Origin: an uncultured Neisseria sp.
GTDB taxonomy: Bacteria; Pseudomonadota; Gammaproteobacteria; Burkholderiales; Neisseriaceae
Direction: 5' to 3'
DNA: 6,924 bases
NCBI GenBank assembly: GCA_937919795.1
Contig: CALFOA010000457.1
Location: forward strand, 1-6,924
Part shown: positions 1 through 4,555 of the stretch, piece by piece
How the letters are laid out: every line of letters begins with the position of its first letter
How positions within the stretch are numbered: the stretch's first letter is position 1
Translations under genes and position numbers: made by a program
The notes under the pieces: model-generated
The model's database searches: none
What the model was told of the DNA's origin: nothing
The model's input: the letters and a program-made list of their open reading frames with translations, nothing else

Positions 1-450
1 TCTCAGGGCAGGCCGACCGAGCAAGACAAAGCCATCGTCGAAAACGCACTGGATGAGTTTCAACTGCAAGCCTTCGCCCACCGCTATCTCACCGAGTTAT
101 CCGGCGGCCAGCGCCAGCGGGCGATGATTGCGATGGTGTTTTGCCAGAGCACCGAATATGTGTTGCTCGACGAGCCGCTCAACAACCTCGATATGTATTA
201 CGCCCGCAGCCTGATGCAGCTGTTGCAGCGCCTCACCCACGAACATCAGCGCACCACCGTGGTGGTGTTGCACGACATCAATCAGGCGGCGGCTTATGCC
301 GATTTTGTGGTGGCGATGAAAAACGGCGAAGTGGCGCTGCAAGGCCATCCGAATGAAGTGTTTACGCCGGAAAATATCAAAGTGCTGTTTGATATGGACG
401 TGCAGGTATTGGAACATCAAGGCCGAAAACTGATTGTGCATCATGTTTGA
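1..450 (+). CDS. Iron-siderophore ABC transporter ATP-binding protein, C-terminal part (5' end outside window)
   Basis: The reading frame is open from the first base to TGA at 448-450, giving 149 visible residues of what is normally a ~250-residue ATPase; Walker A and the Q-loop lie upstream of the window. Visible motifs in order are the signature LSGGQRQR (residues 33-40), Walker B YVLLDEP (53-59), the D-loop NNLD (61-64) and the switch histidine in VVVLHD (H91). The LDEPLNNLDM stretch and the short C-terminus resemble the FepC/YclP/VctC type of ATPases that energise uptake of ferric siderophores through a BtuC-type permease, rather than MalK-type ATPases with a TOBE tail. The protein would sit on the cytoplasmic face of the inner membrane. 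Neisseria FetE is a possible counterpart, but permease and binding-protein genes are not visible, so the substrate is inferred only. It ends at a DUS hairpin 15 nt downstream. Confidence 0.88.
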   Translation, partial: SQGRPTEQDKAIVENALDEFQLQAFAHRYLTELSGGQRQRAMIAMVFCQSTEYVLLDEPLNNLDMYYARSLMQLLQRLTHEHQRTTVVVLHDINQAAAYADFVVAMKNGEVALQGHPNEVFTPENIKVLFDMDVQVLEHQGRKLIVHHV

Positions 451-462
451 TGTTTGAACAGT

Positions 463-512
463 AAATGCCTGTCTGAAAGGTTTTTGCACAGCTAAAACCT
501 TTCAGACAGGCA
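463..512. terminator. DUS-containing hairpin terminator after the siderophore ATPase gene
   Basis: A perfect 19-bp stem (466-484 with 494-512) encloses a 9-nt loop. The outer 12 bp of each arm are the uptake-sequence variant TGCCTGTCTGAA (466-477) and its complement (501-512). The expected T-run does not follow directly because a MITE-like element starts at 513. The missing GGCATTT continuation reappears at 610-616, after the element, where ATTT could pair with AAAT at 463-466. Uptake-sequence pairs acting as terminators are well known in Neisseria. Confidence 0.75.
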
Positions 513-609
513 GAGACCTTTGCAAAAATACCAGATGTGGATGCAATTCAAGGCGTAGCAGCGCACAACGCAGAAATGCACTGCAGATGGTGTTTTTGCC
601 AAGGTCTCG
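513..609. mobile_element. MITE-like element with ~21-bp terminal inverted repeats
   Basis: The left end GAGACCTTTGCAAAAATACCA (first 20 bases at 513-532) and the complement of the right end (588-608) match at 19 of 21 positions, differing only at positions 9 and 17. The element is about 97 bp and has no coding capacity. GGCA occurs on both sides (509-512 and 610-613), as expected of a 4-bp target duplication, although one extra G (609) lies outside the right repeat. Removing the element plus one GGCA restores a longer DUS hairpin, which supports a real insertion. The GAGACCTTTGCAAAA end resembles insertion-sequence ends I associate with IS5-family elements in Neisseria. That family link is from memory and uncertain. 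Confidence 0.7.
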
Positions 610-620
610 GGCATTTGCCA

Positions 621-649
621 TTGACGCCCCACCCCTCCCTTGCTATGGT
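621..649 (+). promoter_or_regulatory. Probable sigma-70 promoter of the GNAT/ABC ATPase pair
   Basis: TTGACG at 621-626 (five of six consensus bases) is followed after 17 bp by TATGGT at 644-649, preceded by TGC as in extended -10 elements. Transcription would begin near 656, leaving a leader of about 24 nt before the ATG at 680. It lies just downstream of the MITE-like element. Confidence 0.55.
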
Positions 650-679
650 TTGAATCCACCCAAAAACAGGAAACCCGCC

Positions 680-958
680 ATGTCCCTTACCATCACCCAT
701 CTGCCGGAAAAACAACGCTTCGAACACCAGCAAAACGGCTTGGTCGCCCATCTCGATTACCGCATTCAAGACCAACACACCCTGATTTTCAGCCACACCA
801 TCGTGCCGCCCCAGCTGGAAGGTCAAGGCATTGCTTCCGCGCTTGCCCGCCATGCGCTGGATTACGCGCGCGAGCACGGCAAAAAAGTGGTGCCCGCCTG
901 CTCGTTTGTCGCCACCTGGATCAAGCGCCATCCCGAATACAGCGATTTGCAGGCCTAA
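680..958 (+). CDS. Small GNAT-fold N-acetyltransferase-like protein (YjdJ type)
   Basis: This encodes 92 residues. The ATG at 680 has an AGGAAA ribosome-binding site (668-673) six bases upstream; the frame stays open further upstream, but that part overlaps the MITE-like element and promoter and is unlikely to be translated. The features are those of the short single-domain GNAT family (PF14542 type): an acetyl-CoA-binding turn PPQLEGQGIA around residues 43-52, a following helix ALARHALDYAREHGKKV, and the typical ending VPACSFVATWIKRHPEY with a conserved cysteine. This family is about 90-100 residues, so the protein is complete. Family members are cytosolic and mostly without a known acceptor; no substrate can be named here. 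The stop is only six bases before the next ATG, so it is probably co-transcribed and coupled with the ABC ATPase. Confidence 0.85.
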   Translation: MSLTITHLPEKQRFEHQQNGLVAHLDYRIQDQHTLIFSHTIVPPQLEGQGIASALARHALDYAREHGKKVVPACSFVATWIKRHPEYSDLQA

Positions 959-964
959 GCCGCC

Positions 965-1912
965 ATGCTGGAATTGATCGGCATCCATAAAGCCTTCGGC
1001 AGCAAAACCGTGGCCGGCAACATCCATCTGAATGTCGCCGACGGCGAATTGTTGGCGATACTCGGCGCTTCGGGCTGCGGCAAATCCACCCTGTTAAACA
1101 TCGCCGCCGGCTTGGTGATGCCCGATAGCGGCGAAGTACGCCTGCACGGCACGTCGCTCAACCCGCTGCCGCCGGAAAAACGTCGCATCGCCTTAATGTT
1201 CCAAGACTTCGCCCTGCTGCCGCATTTAAACGCCTGGCAAAACGTCGCCTTCCCGCTCAAAATGCAAGGCGTCGCCAGCAGCGAAGCCCGCCGCCGCGCA
1301 CTCGCCATGCTGGCCGAAGTCGGCTTGGCAAACGAACAAGAACGCCCCACCCAAGCCCTATCCGGCGGCGAACAACAGCGGGTCGCCCTCGCCCGCGCAC
1401 TGGTGGCCGAACCGCGCCTGTTGCTGCTCGACGAAGCCTTTTCCAGCCTCGATACCCACCTGCGCCAAAGCCTGCGTCAACAAACGCTGGCGCACATCCG
1501 CCGCCTCAACATCCCCGCCATTTTGGTCACCCACGACCCCGAAGAAGCCTTCCAACTGGCCGACCACATCGCGCTGATGCACCAAGGCCGAATCATCCAA
1601 CACGGCAGCCCCACCGCCCTGCTCGCCCGCCCCGCCAGCCGCCAGGCCGCCCACCTGTTGGGCTGCCTCAACGTGCGCGACGATCACTACATCCCGCCAT
1701 CCGCCCTGCTGACCAGCCAAGGCCAAGGCGCCGAAATCCAAGAAGTCATCCGCCTAGCCGACACCTGCCGCCTACGCCTGAACCACCCGCAACACGGCAG
1801 CCTGCTGCTCAACCTCGACTGGCCGCACGCCATGCAACTCGGCAGCGCATTACAAAGCGGTCAAACGATACCGCTGGCGGTGGATAGTGCGCAGATTGTT
1901 TGGTTTTCTTAA
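965..1912 (+). CDS. ABC importer ATP-binding protein, orphan (FbpC/PotA-like class)
   Basis: This is a complete 315-residue ATPase. Walker A is GASGCGKST (residues 34-42), the Q-loop is LMFQD (77-81), the signature is LSGGEQQR (132-139), Walker B is LLLLDEA (152-158), the D-loop is SSLD (160-163) and the switch histidine is H190 in LVTHD. Alanine replaces the usual proline after Walker B (LDEAFSSLD), a variation also seen in glycine-betaine ATPases. Residues from about 230 to 315 form a degenerate TOBE-like tail (YIPPSALL near the start, PLAVDSAQIVWF at the end), placing it with ATPases for iron, polyamines, sulfate or similar small solutes. It follows the acetyltransferase gene by six bases and has only a weak AGG (951-953) upstream, so translational coupling is likely. 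No permease or binding protein is adjacent, because a terminator follows. The substrate is unknown; the partner would have to be encoded elsewhere. Confidence 0.85.
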   Translation: MLELIGIHKAFGSKTVAGNIHLNVADGELLAILGASGCGKSTLLNIAAGLVMPDSGEVRLHGTSLNPLPPEKRRIALMFQDFALLPHLNAWQNVAFPLKMQGVASSEARRRALAMLAEVGLANEQERPTQALSGGEQQRVALARALVAEPRLLLLDEAFSSLDTHLRQSLRQQTLAHIRRLNIPAILVTHDPEEAFQLADHIALMHQGRIIQHGSPTALLARPASRQAAHLLGCLNVRDDHYIPPSALLTSQGQGAEIQEVIRLADTCRLRLNHPQHGSLLLNLDWPHAMQLGSALQSGQTIPLAVDSAQIVWFS

Positions 1913-1931
1913 AATCGTTGCGGTAAACCAA

Positions 1932-1966
1932 AATGCCTGTCTGAAAAGTTTTTTCAGACAGGCATT
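1932..1966. terminator. Bidirectional DUS hairpin terminator between the convergent ABC ATPase and araC-type genes
   Basis: A 16-bp perfect stem (1932-1947 with 1951-1966) encloses the loop GTT. It contains the uptake sequence at 1934-1945 and its complement at 1953-1964, with A- and T-rich edges on both sides. It lies between two convergent stop codons (1912 and 1973) and can serve both genes. The 36 bp at 1931-1966 are identical to 3401-3436. Confidence 0.88.
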
Positions 1967-1972
1967 ATTGAT

Positions 1973-2842
1973 TCATACCTTCACATCCTCCCTCGGGCTT
2001 GCGCCAAACATCCTTTTATATTCACGGCTAAACTGATTTGGGCTTTCGTAGCCGACCTGATAAGCCGCTTCCGAAACAGCGCAACTCTCCTGCCTAATCA
2101 ACCGCTTGGCTTCCATCAGGCGCAGGGATTTTTGGTATTGCAACGGCGAGAGAGTGGTGATTTTTTTGAAATGGCTGTGAAAACCGGAAAGCGACATCCC
2201 GCATAAATCCGCCAGCGTTTCCACGGCCACGGTTTCGGCAAAATGAGCTTGCAGATATTCCGTGGCCTTGGCGATTTTTTGCGTATGCGAGCCGAAGCGT
2301 ACCATCTGTTTCAATTTACCGCCTTGACTTCCCGTGAGCAGACGATAATAGATTTCCTGCTGGATTAAAGGCGCAAGAAAAGCAATATCTCTTGGATTTT
2401 CGTGCAACATTAATAAGCGGGTAAAAGCGTTTTCTAATTCCCCATCCAGCCGCCATTGCCCGAAAGCAGGGGCGTCGTTTTTTTCATCTTCTATAAAAAG
2501 TGCGCTCTGTTCCAGCAAAATTTTGCCGACAGCCGGCAAATCGATTTTCATCGACGCCACCAAAAAAGGATGAGCAGGGCTGGCCTGCCGAATGGTACCG
2601 CACATGGGGATATTAACGGGGCAAAACATAAAATGGCGGTTATCAAACAGATAACATTGCTCACCCAGCTGCACTTCCCGTGCGCCGCTCAACACAATAC
2701 AGATGCTGGGTTCTTGAATCACACCCTCGTAAGAAAAAGGATGGTCAGCATGATGGATAAGCAAGCCTTTGATGGGGGAATGATATAGCCCGTTGCGCGG
2801 AATGGCATTTATCAGGCGGTTAAGCTGTTCCGTAGATAACAT
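1973..2842 (-). CDS. AraC-family transcriptional regulator, divergent from ohr
   Basis: This encodes 289 residues, the usual length for the family. Residues ~15-165 form the AraC_N-type sensor/cupin-like domain (EPSICIVLSGAREVQLG, then FMFCPVNIPM), and residues ~188-285 form the double helix-turn-helix domain. The first helix-turn-helix is around VETLADLCGMSLSGFHSHFKK (207-227, split by family standards) and the second around AAYQVGYESPNQFSREYKR (259-277), with the family hallmark GYESPNQFSREYKRMFG. The ATG at 2840-2842 has no clear Shine-Dalgarno sequence; the upstream bases are pyrimidine- and AT-rich, which suggests weak translation. It is transcribed away from ohr across a 110-bp gap that holds two direct repeats 21 bp apart, so it most likely controls ohr and itself. 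C54, C74, C82 and other residues could sense redox state, but this is speculation. YqhC is a comparable N-domain type. Confidence 0.88.
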   Translation of the reverse strand: MLSTEQLNRLINAIPRNGLYHSPIKGLLIHHADHPFSYEGVIQEPSICIVLSGAREVQLGEQCYLFDNRHFMFCPVNIPMCGTIRQASPAHPFLVASMKIDLPAVGKILLEQSALFIEDEKNDAPAFGQWRLDGELENAFTRLLMLHENPRDIAFLAPLIQQEIYYRLLTGSQGGKLKQMVRFGSHTQKIAKATEYLQAHFAETVAVETLADLCGMSLSGFHSHFKKITTLSPLQYQKSLRLMEAKRLIRQESCAVSEAAYQVGYESPNQFSREYKRMFGASPREDVKV

Positions 2843-2845
2843 AAT

Positions 2846-2881
2846 ATTTTAGAGAAATAGGCAATAATTTTAGAGGAATGA
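2846..2881. promoter_or_regulatory. Tandem direct repeats, probable AraC-type operator
   Basis: ATTTTAGAGAAAT at 2846-2858 and ATTTTAGAGGAAT at 2867-2879 match at 12 of 13 positions and start 21 bp apart, that is two helical turns. This is the usual layout of paired half-sites bound by AraC-family proteins. The downstream copy ends just before the position where the -35 of ohr would lie (about 2885-2890), fitting an activator that contacts RNA polymerase. The upstream copy begins four bases from the regulator's own start codon, which would also allow autorepression. Confidence 0.65.
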
Positions 2882-2884
2882 TAT

Positions 2885-2913
2885 ACAGCTTCCACACCCA
2901 AAAGCAATATACT
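2885..2913 (+). promoter_or_regulatory. Candidate activator-dependent promoter of ohr
   Basis: TATACT at 2908-2913 is a good -10 element. The position 17 bp upstream (ACAGCT, 2885-2890) shows no resemblance to TTGACA, so the promoter would be weak without help. The AraC-type repeats end at 2879-2881, next to this missing -35. The predicted start near 2920 gives a ~33-nt leader before the ATG at 2953. Confidence 0.5.
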
Positions 2914-2952
2914 CACCCTCATCAATATTCATTCAGAAAAGGAAAAAACACC

Positions 2953-3384
2953 ATGAAAATCTTCTACAAAACTTCAGCCACCGCCACCGGCGGCCGCGAC
3001 GGCCATACCCAAGTAGACGACGGCTCAATCGGTTTCGATTTGGTCGGCTTTCAAAACGAAAGCGGCAAAGTCGGCACCAACCCCGAGCAACTGTTTGCCA
3101 TGGGCTACGCCGCCTGCTTTGACAGCGCCATGAACCACGTTGCCCCCTCTTTAGGCTTGAAGCCTGAACAGTCTTCCACTTCGGTGGCGGTCGGTATCGG
3201 CCAAAAAGCAGACGGCGCGTTTGCACTGGATTTGGATATTACCATTACTGTCAAAGACTTAAACGAACAAGACGCGCGTAAACTGATTGAAAAAGCTCAT
3301 GAAGTCTGCCCGTATTCCAACGCTACCCGCGGCAATGTAGATGTGCGCCTGCATGTCAATCTGATTCAATCGTTTGATTTGTAA
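2953..3384 (+). CDS. ohr: Organic hydroperoxide resistance protein (Ohr, OsmC superfamily)
   Basis: This encodes 143 residues, the normal Ohr length. Ohr is a cytosolic thiol peroxidase that reduces organic and fatty-acid hydroperoxides using lipoylated partners. The catalytic pair is visible: C55 in GYAACFDSAM and C119 in HEVCPYSNATRGNV. The conserved R15 (in TGGRDG) and E45 (in NPEQLFA), which position the peroxidatic cysteine, are present. The NPEQLFAMGYAACF and CPYSNATRGN motifs are those of Ohr rather than OsmC. The ATG at 2953 is preferred over an in-frame upstream start at 2878: it has AAGGAA eight bases upstream and gives the canonical MKIFYKTSATATGGR beginning. No MarR-type ohrR is adjacent; the divergent neighbour is an AraC-type regulator, with tandem repeats between the two genes. 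A DUS hairpin follows the stop by 17 bases. Confidence 0.93.
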   Translation: MKIFYKTSATATGGRDGHTQVDDGSIGFDLVGFQNESGKVGTNPEQLFAMGYAACFDSAMNHVAPSLGLKPEQSSTSVAVGIGQKADGAFALDLDITITVKDLNEQDARKLIEKAHEVCPYSNATRGNVDVRLHVNLIQSFDL

Positions 3385-3401
3385 TTGGATTGAATAAGCT
3401 A

Positions 3402-3436
3402 AATGCCTGTCTGAAAAGTTTTTTCAGACAGGCATT
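3402..3436. terminator. DUS hairpin terminator after ohr
   Basis: A 16-bp stem (3402-3417 with 3421-3436) encloses the loop GTT, with the uptake sequence at 3404-3415 and its complement at 3423-3434. It is identical over 36 bp (3401-3436) to the hairpin at 1931-1966. Immediately to its right lies the decayed purH 3' end on the minus strand, so this was probably the shared terminator of convergent ohr and the original purH. Confidence 0.88.
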
Positions 3437-3453
3437 CTTATAATCATCTACAA

Positions 3454-3510
3454 TTAATAACAAAAATAACGTACTCCTGTTAATGCCATTACGATACCTT
3501 TTGGGGCATC
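3454..3510 (-). pseudogene. purH: Decayed fragment of the purH 3' end
   Basis: Read on the minus strand, 3510 to 3454 encodes DAPKGIVMALTGVRYFCY followed by TAA. The intact purH in this window ends [17 protein letters not shown]. From the glycine to the stop, 9 of 14 residues agree, including the PurH-specific LTGVR-F ending, and the last 15 codons including the stop match at 33 of 45 bases. Similarity continues past the stop (ATCATC, then ATTAAT) into the DUS terminator. No start codon or further purH sequence is recognisable upstream of 3510. The stop is at the same place as in purH but the two C-terminal histidines and the arginine are changed, so this copy is not functional. It is not the 3' end of any other gene I recognise. 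Confidence 0.72.
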
Positions 3511-3531
3511 CCTATCCCTACAAAGAAAGAA

Positions 3532-3549
3532 TGCCTGTCTGAAAACAGG
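3532..3549. other. Solitary uptake sequence with a short half-hairpin downstream of the XRE gene
   Basis: TGCCTGTCTGAA at 3532-3543 is the only copy in the window without a full inverted partner. CCTGT (3534-3538) can pair with ACAGG (3545-3549) around a 6-nt loop. On the minus strand this lies 9 bases after the XRE stop and is followed by a T-rich stretch, so it may be a weak terminator for that gene. Confidence 0.5.
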
Positions 3550-3557
3550 TGTCACTA

Positions 3558-3953
3558 TTAAGCATTTTTCTGCTCGGTTAAAATATCCACCAATTTCTGT
3601 AAAGCTTGAATCTCTTTATCTTTTTGCCCAAGTAATTCATCCTTATGGGCAAGTTGTAATTTCAATTTATCGATTTCATGGGCAAGCTCCTCAGACCCAT
3701 AATTATTATTGTTGTGATGATGACTATTCTCATGAATCAGATATACAATACTTTTATCATTCACTGATACCAAATCAGCCACCTCTATTCCGAAAACTGA
3801 AGCAATTTTCTCTAATTTTGCTACATTCAGCCCTCTTTCGCCACGCTCAATTTTGGCATAACCAGTAGTTGATATATTTAATTTTTCAGCCATTTCCTCT
3901 TGAGAAAAATGATTGAATTCCCGCAACATGCGAATTTTCTCATTAATTTCCAT
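3558..3953 (-). CDS. XRE-family (Cro/CI-type) regulator with C-terminal coiled coil
   Basis: This encodes 131 residues from the ATG at 3951-3953, chosen over an upstream in-frame TTG (3972-3974) because AAAGG lies eight bases before the ATG and MEINEKIRMLRE is a typical HTH_3 beginning. Residues ~5-62 are a Cro/CI helix-turn-helix (SQEEMAEKLNISTTGYAKIERGER, residues 17-40 with its recognition helix, listed here as two adjoining blocks SQEEMAEKLN and ISTTGYAKIERGER). A polar linker with three histidines and four asparagines (78-84) separates it from a charged heptad-like helix (about 88-131: ELAHEIDKLKLQLAHKDELL, then KDKEIQALQKLVDILTEQK), which probably dimerises. It resembles phage- or plasmid-type regulators. 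It is divergent from two small genes across a 150-bp AT-rich gap and likely represses that region. Codon use and base composition differ from the GC-rich flanks, supporting acquisition by transfer. Confidence 0.85.
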   Translation of the reverse strand: MEINEKIRMLREFNHFSQEEMAEKLNISTTGYAKIERGERGLNVAKLEKIASVFGIEVADLVSVNDKSIVYLIHENSHHHNNNNYGSEELAHEIDKLKLQLAHKDELLGQKDKEIQALQKLVDILTEQKNA

Positions 3954-3954
3954 T

Positions 3955-3985
3955 TTGGGTACCTTTCGTAACAAATTGGGTAACC
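3955..3985. promoter_or_regulatory. Direct repeats TTGGGTA, possible XRE operator
   Basis: TTGGGTACC (3955-3963) and TTGGGTAACC (3976-3985) share TTGGGTA at a 21-bp offset, two helical turns, between the XRE promoter and its start codon. This is the right place for autorepression. No experimental or family-specific site is known to me, so the call rests on the repeat alone. Confidence 0.35.
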
Positions 3986-4012
3986 ATTATAGACATTTAG
4001 GACAAATATCAA
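3986..4012 (-). promoter_or_regulatory. Probable promoter of the XRE gene
   Basis: On the minus strand, a perfect TATAAT (3991-3986) lies 15 bp downstream of TTGATA (4012-4007). The short spacer is suboptimal. Transcription would start near 3979, inside the TTGGGTA repeats and about 26 nt before the ATG at 3953. Confidence 0.5.
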
Positions 4013-4035
4013 AATAGTAAATTATCTATAATTGT

Positions 4036-4063
4036 TTGAGTAGAACTTATTTTTTCATATTAA
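4036..4063 (+). promoter_or_regulatory. Candidate promoter of the two small island genes
   Basis: TTGAGT (4036-4041) and TATTAA (4058-4063) are spaced by 16 bp, about 40 nt before the ATG at 4104. The region is AT-rich, so chance matches are likely. Just upstream, AATTAT-CT-ATAATT (4020-4033) is a dyad that could be a regulator site. The alternative -10 TATAAT at 4027-4032 lacks a well-spaced -35. Confidence 0.35.
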
Positions 4064-4103
4064 GTTCACTAACAATCTTATTAATCACATGAAAGGGATC
4101 AAA

Positions 4104-4256
4104 ATGTCTAACAAATTACCCACTAATCAACCTGCAAATAAAACCGGCGGCCCTGTAGTCAAAACTGGGCCAACATCAGGTCAAGTGCGCTCACGCAATT
4201 CTGATGGCCAGTGGCGTGCCAAACGCAGCGATGCCGGCACTACCCGAAGCAAATAA
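4104..4256 (+). CDS. Small basic protein of unknown function (50 aa)
   Basis: This gene runs from the ATG at 4104 to TAA at 4254-4256. A GAAAGG ribosome-binding site (4091-4096) lies seven bases before the ATG, which is better placed than for any other start here. The product begins MSNKLPTNQPANKTGGPVVK and ends with a strongly basic, serine-rich tail (SGQVRSRNSDGQWRAKRSD, then AGTTRSK). It has no hydrophobic segment or signal peptide and no cysteine, and it looks disordered apart from the single tryptophan region. I do not recognise the family. It is divergent from the XRE gene and followed by another small gene in a different frame, so the two may be co-transcribed and controlled by the XRE protein. 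Its middle part is richer in G and C than the rest of the insert. Confidence 0.6.
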   Translation: MSNKLPTNQPANKTGGPVVKTGPTSGQVRSRNSDGQWRAKRSDAGTTRSK

Positions 4257-4293
4257 CAACTGCTTGGAGTATATTGATAAGAGCATACATTAC

Positions 4294-4503
4294 ATGGGAT
4301 TTTTTCGCTTTATAGAAAATATTTTTGTCGACTTTCTCGAAAAAGGTGCAAACCATCAAGATCGGGTAGCGGATTCAGCTGAACGGAGAGGCTATCGAGA
4401 TTTAGATAAAATTGATCGTTTACGGGAACAAGCCGATAGAAAAAGAGAAATGGCTAATGCTATTCATGAGAAACGTAAAGAACGTGAACAGTTTGAGCAA
4501 TAA
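4294..4503 (+). CDS. Small helical, highly charged protein of unknown function (69 aa)
   Basis: The reading frame ends at TAA 4501-4503. The ATG at 4294 is preferred because an in-frame upstream ATG (4204) lies inside the preceding small gene in another frame and would add an unlike, low-complexity stretch. The ribosome-binding site is weak; an in-frame TTG at 4264 is an alternative. Residues 1-17 (MGFFRFIENIFVDFLEK) form an amphipathic, membrane-active-looking helix. Residues ~20-69 are almost all charged or polar and predicted helical (RVADSAERRGYRDLDKIDRL, then REQADRKREMANAIHEKRKE). There is no full transmembrane segment. I do not recognise the family. The stop is two bases before a DUS hairpin terminator. 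An amphipathic helix plus charged coil beside an XRE regulator could fit a toxin, a membrane-associated adaptor or a phage leftover; none is shown. Confidence 0.55.
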   Translation: MGFFRFIENIFVDFLEKGANHQDRVADSAERRGYRDLDKIDRLREQADRKREMANAIHEKRKEREQFEQ

Positions 4504-4505
4504 AT

Positions 4506-4544
4506 AAAATGCCTGTCTGAAAACTTTTCAGACAGGCATTTTTT
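4506..4544. terminator. Bidirectional DUS hairpin terminator between the island genes and purH
   Basis: A 16-bp stem (4506-4521 with 4527-4542) with a 5-nt loop contains the uptake sequence at 4510-4521 and its complement at 4527-4538. A run of six T follows on the plus strand and an A-rich stretch precedes it, giving U-tracts in both directions. It serves the small genes and the convergent purH, and mirrors the hairpin at 3402-3436. Confidence 0.9.
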
Positions 4545-4555
4545 ATCATCAACGA

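Larger units (their letters stand above)
3437..4555. other. AT-rich inserted segment bounded by a purH 3'-end remnant and intact purH
   Basis: This stretch is visibly richer in A and T than the genes on either side and carries only an XRE regulator, two small unknown genes and a decayed purH tail. Both ends have the same order: a DUS hairpin followed by a purH 3' end on the minus strand (3402-3510 on the left, 4506 onward on the right). That arrangement is what a horizontally acquired segment replacing the purH 3' end would leave. No integrase or transposase is visible, so uptake by transformation with homologous recombination seems more likely than site-specific integration. This is inference. 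Confidence 0.6.

Noticed and set aside
1434..1455. LDEAFSSLD in the ABC ATPase as an inactivating change
   Set aside because: The Walker B aspartate and catalytic glutamate are intact; alanine after the glutamate occurs in active ATPases such as those for glycine betaine.
548..1741. Minus-strand frames opposite the acetyltransferase and ABC ATPase genes
   Set aside because: They overlap well-recognised genes and one runs through the MITE-like element; no family features are seen.
3700..3735. Trinucleotide run in the XRE gene encoding HHHNNNN, as a possible phase-variation repeat
   Set aside because: Only three perfect AAT units are present, and the unit is in frame, so length change would not switch the gene off.
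3558..3974. Longer XRE start at TTG 3972-3974
   Set aside because: The added seven residues are not typical and the ATG at 3951-3953 has the better-placed AAAGG; the TTG also lies at the predicted transcription start region.
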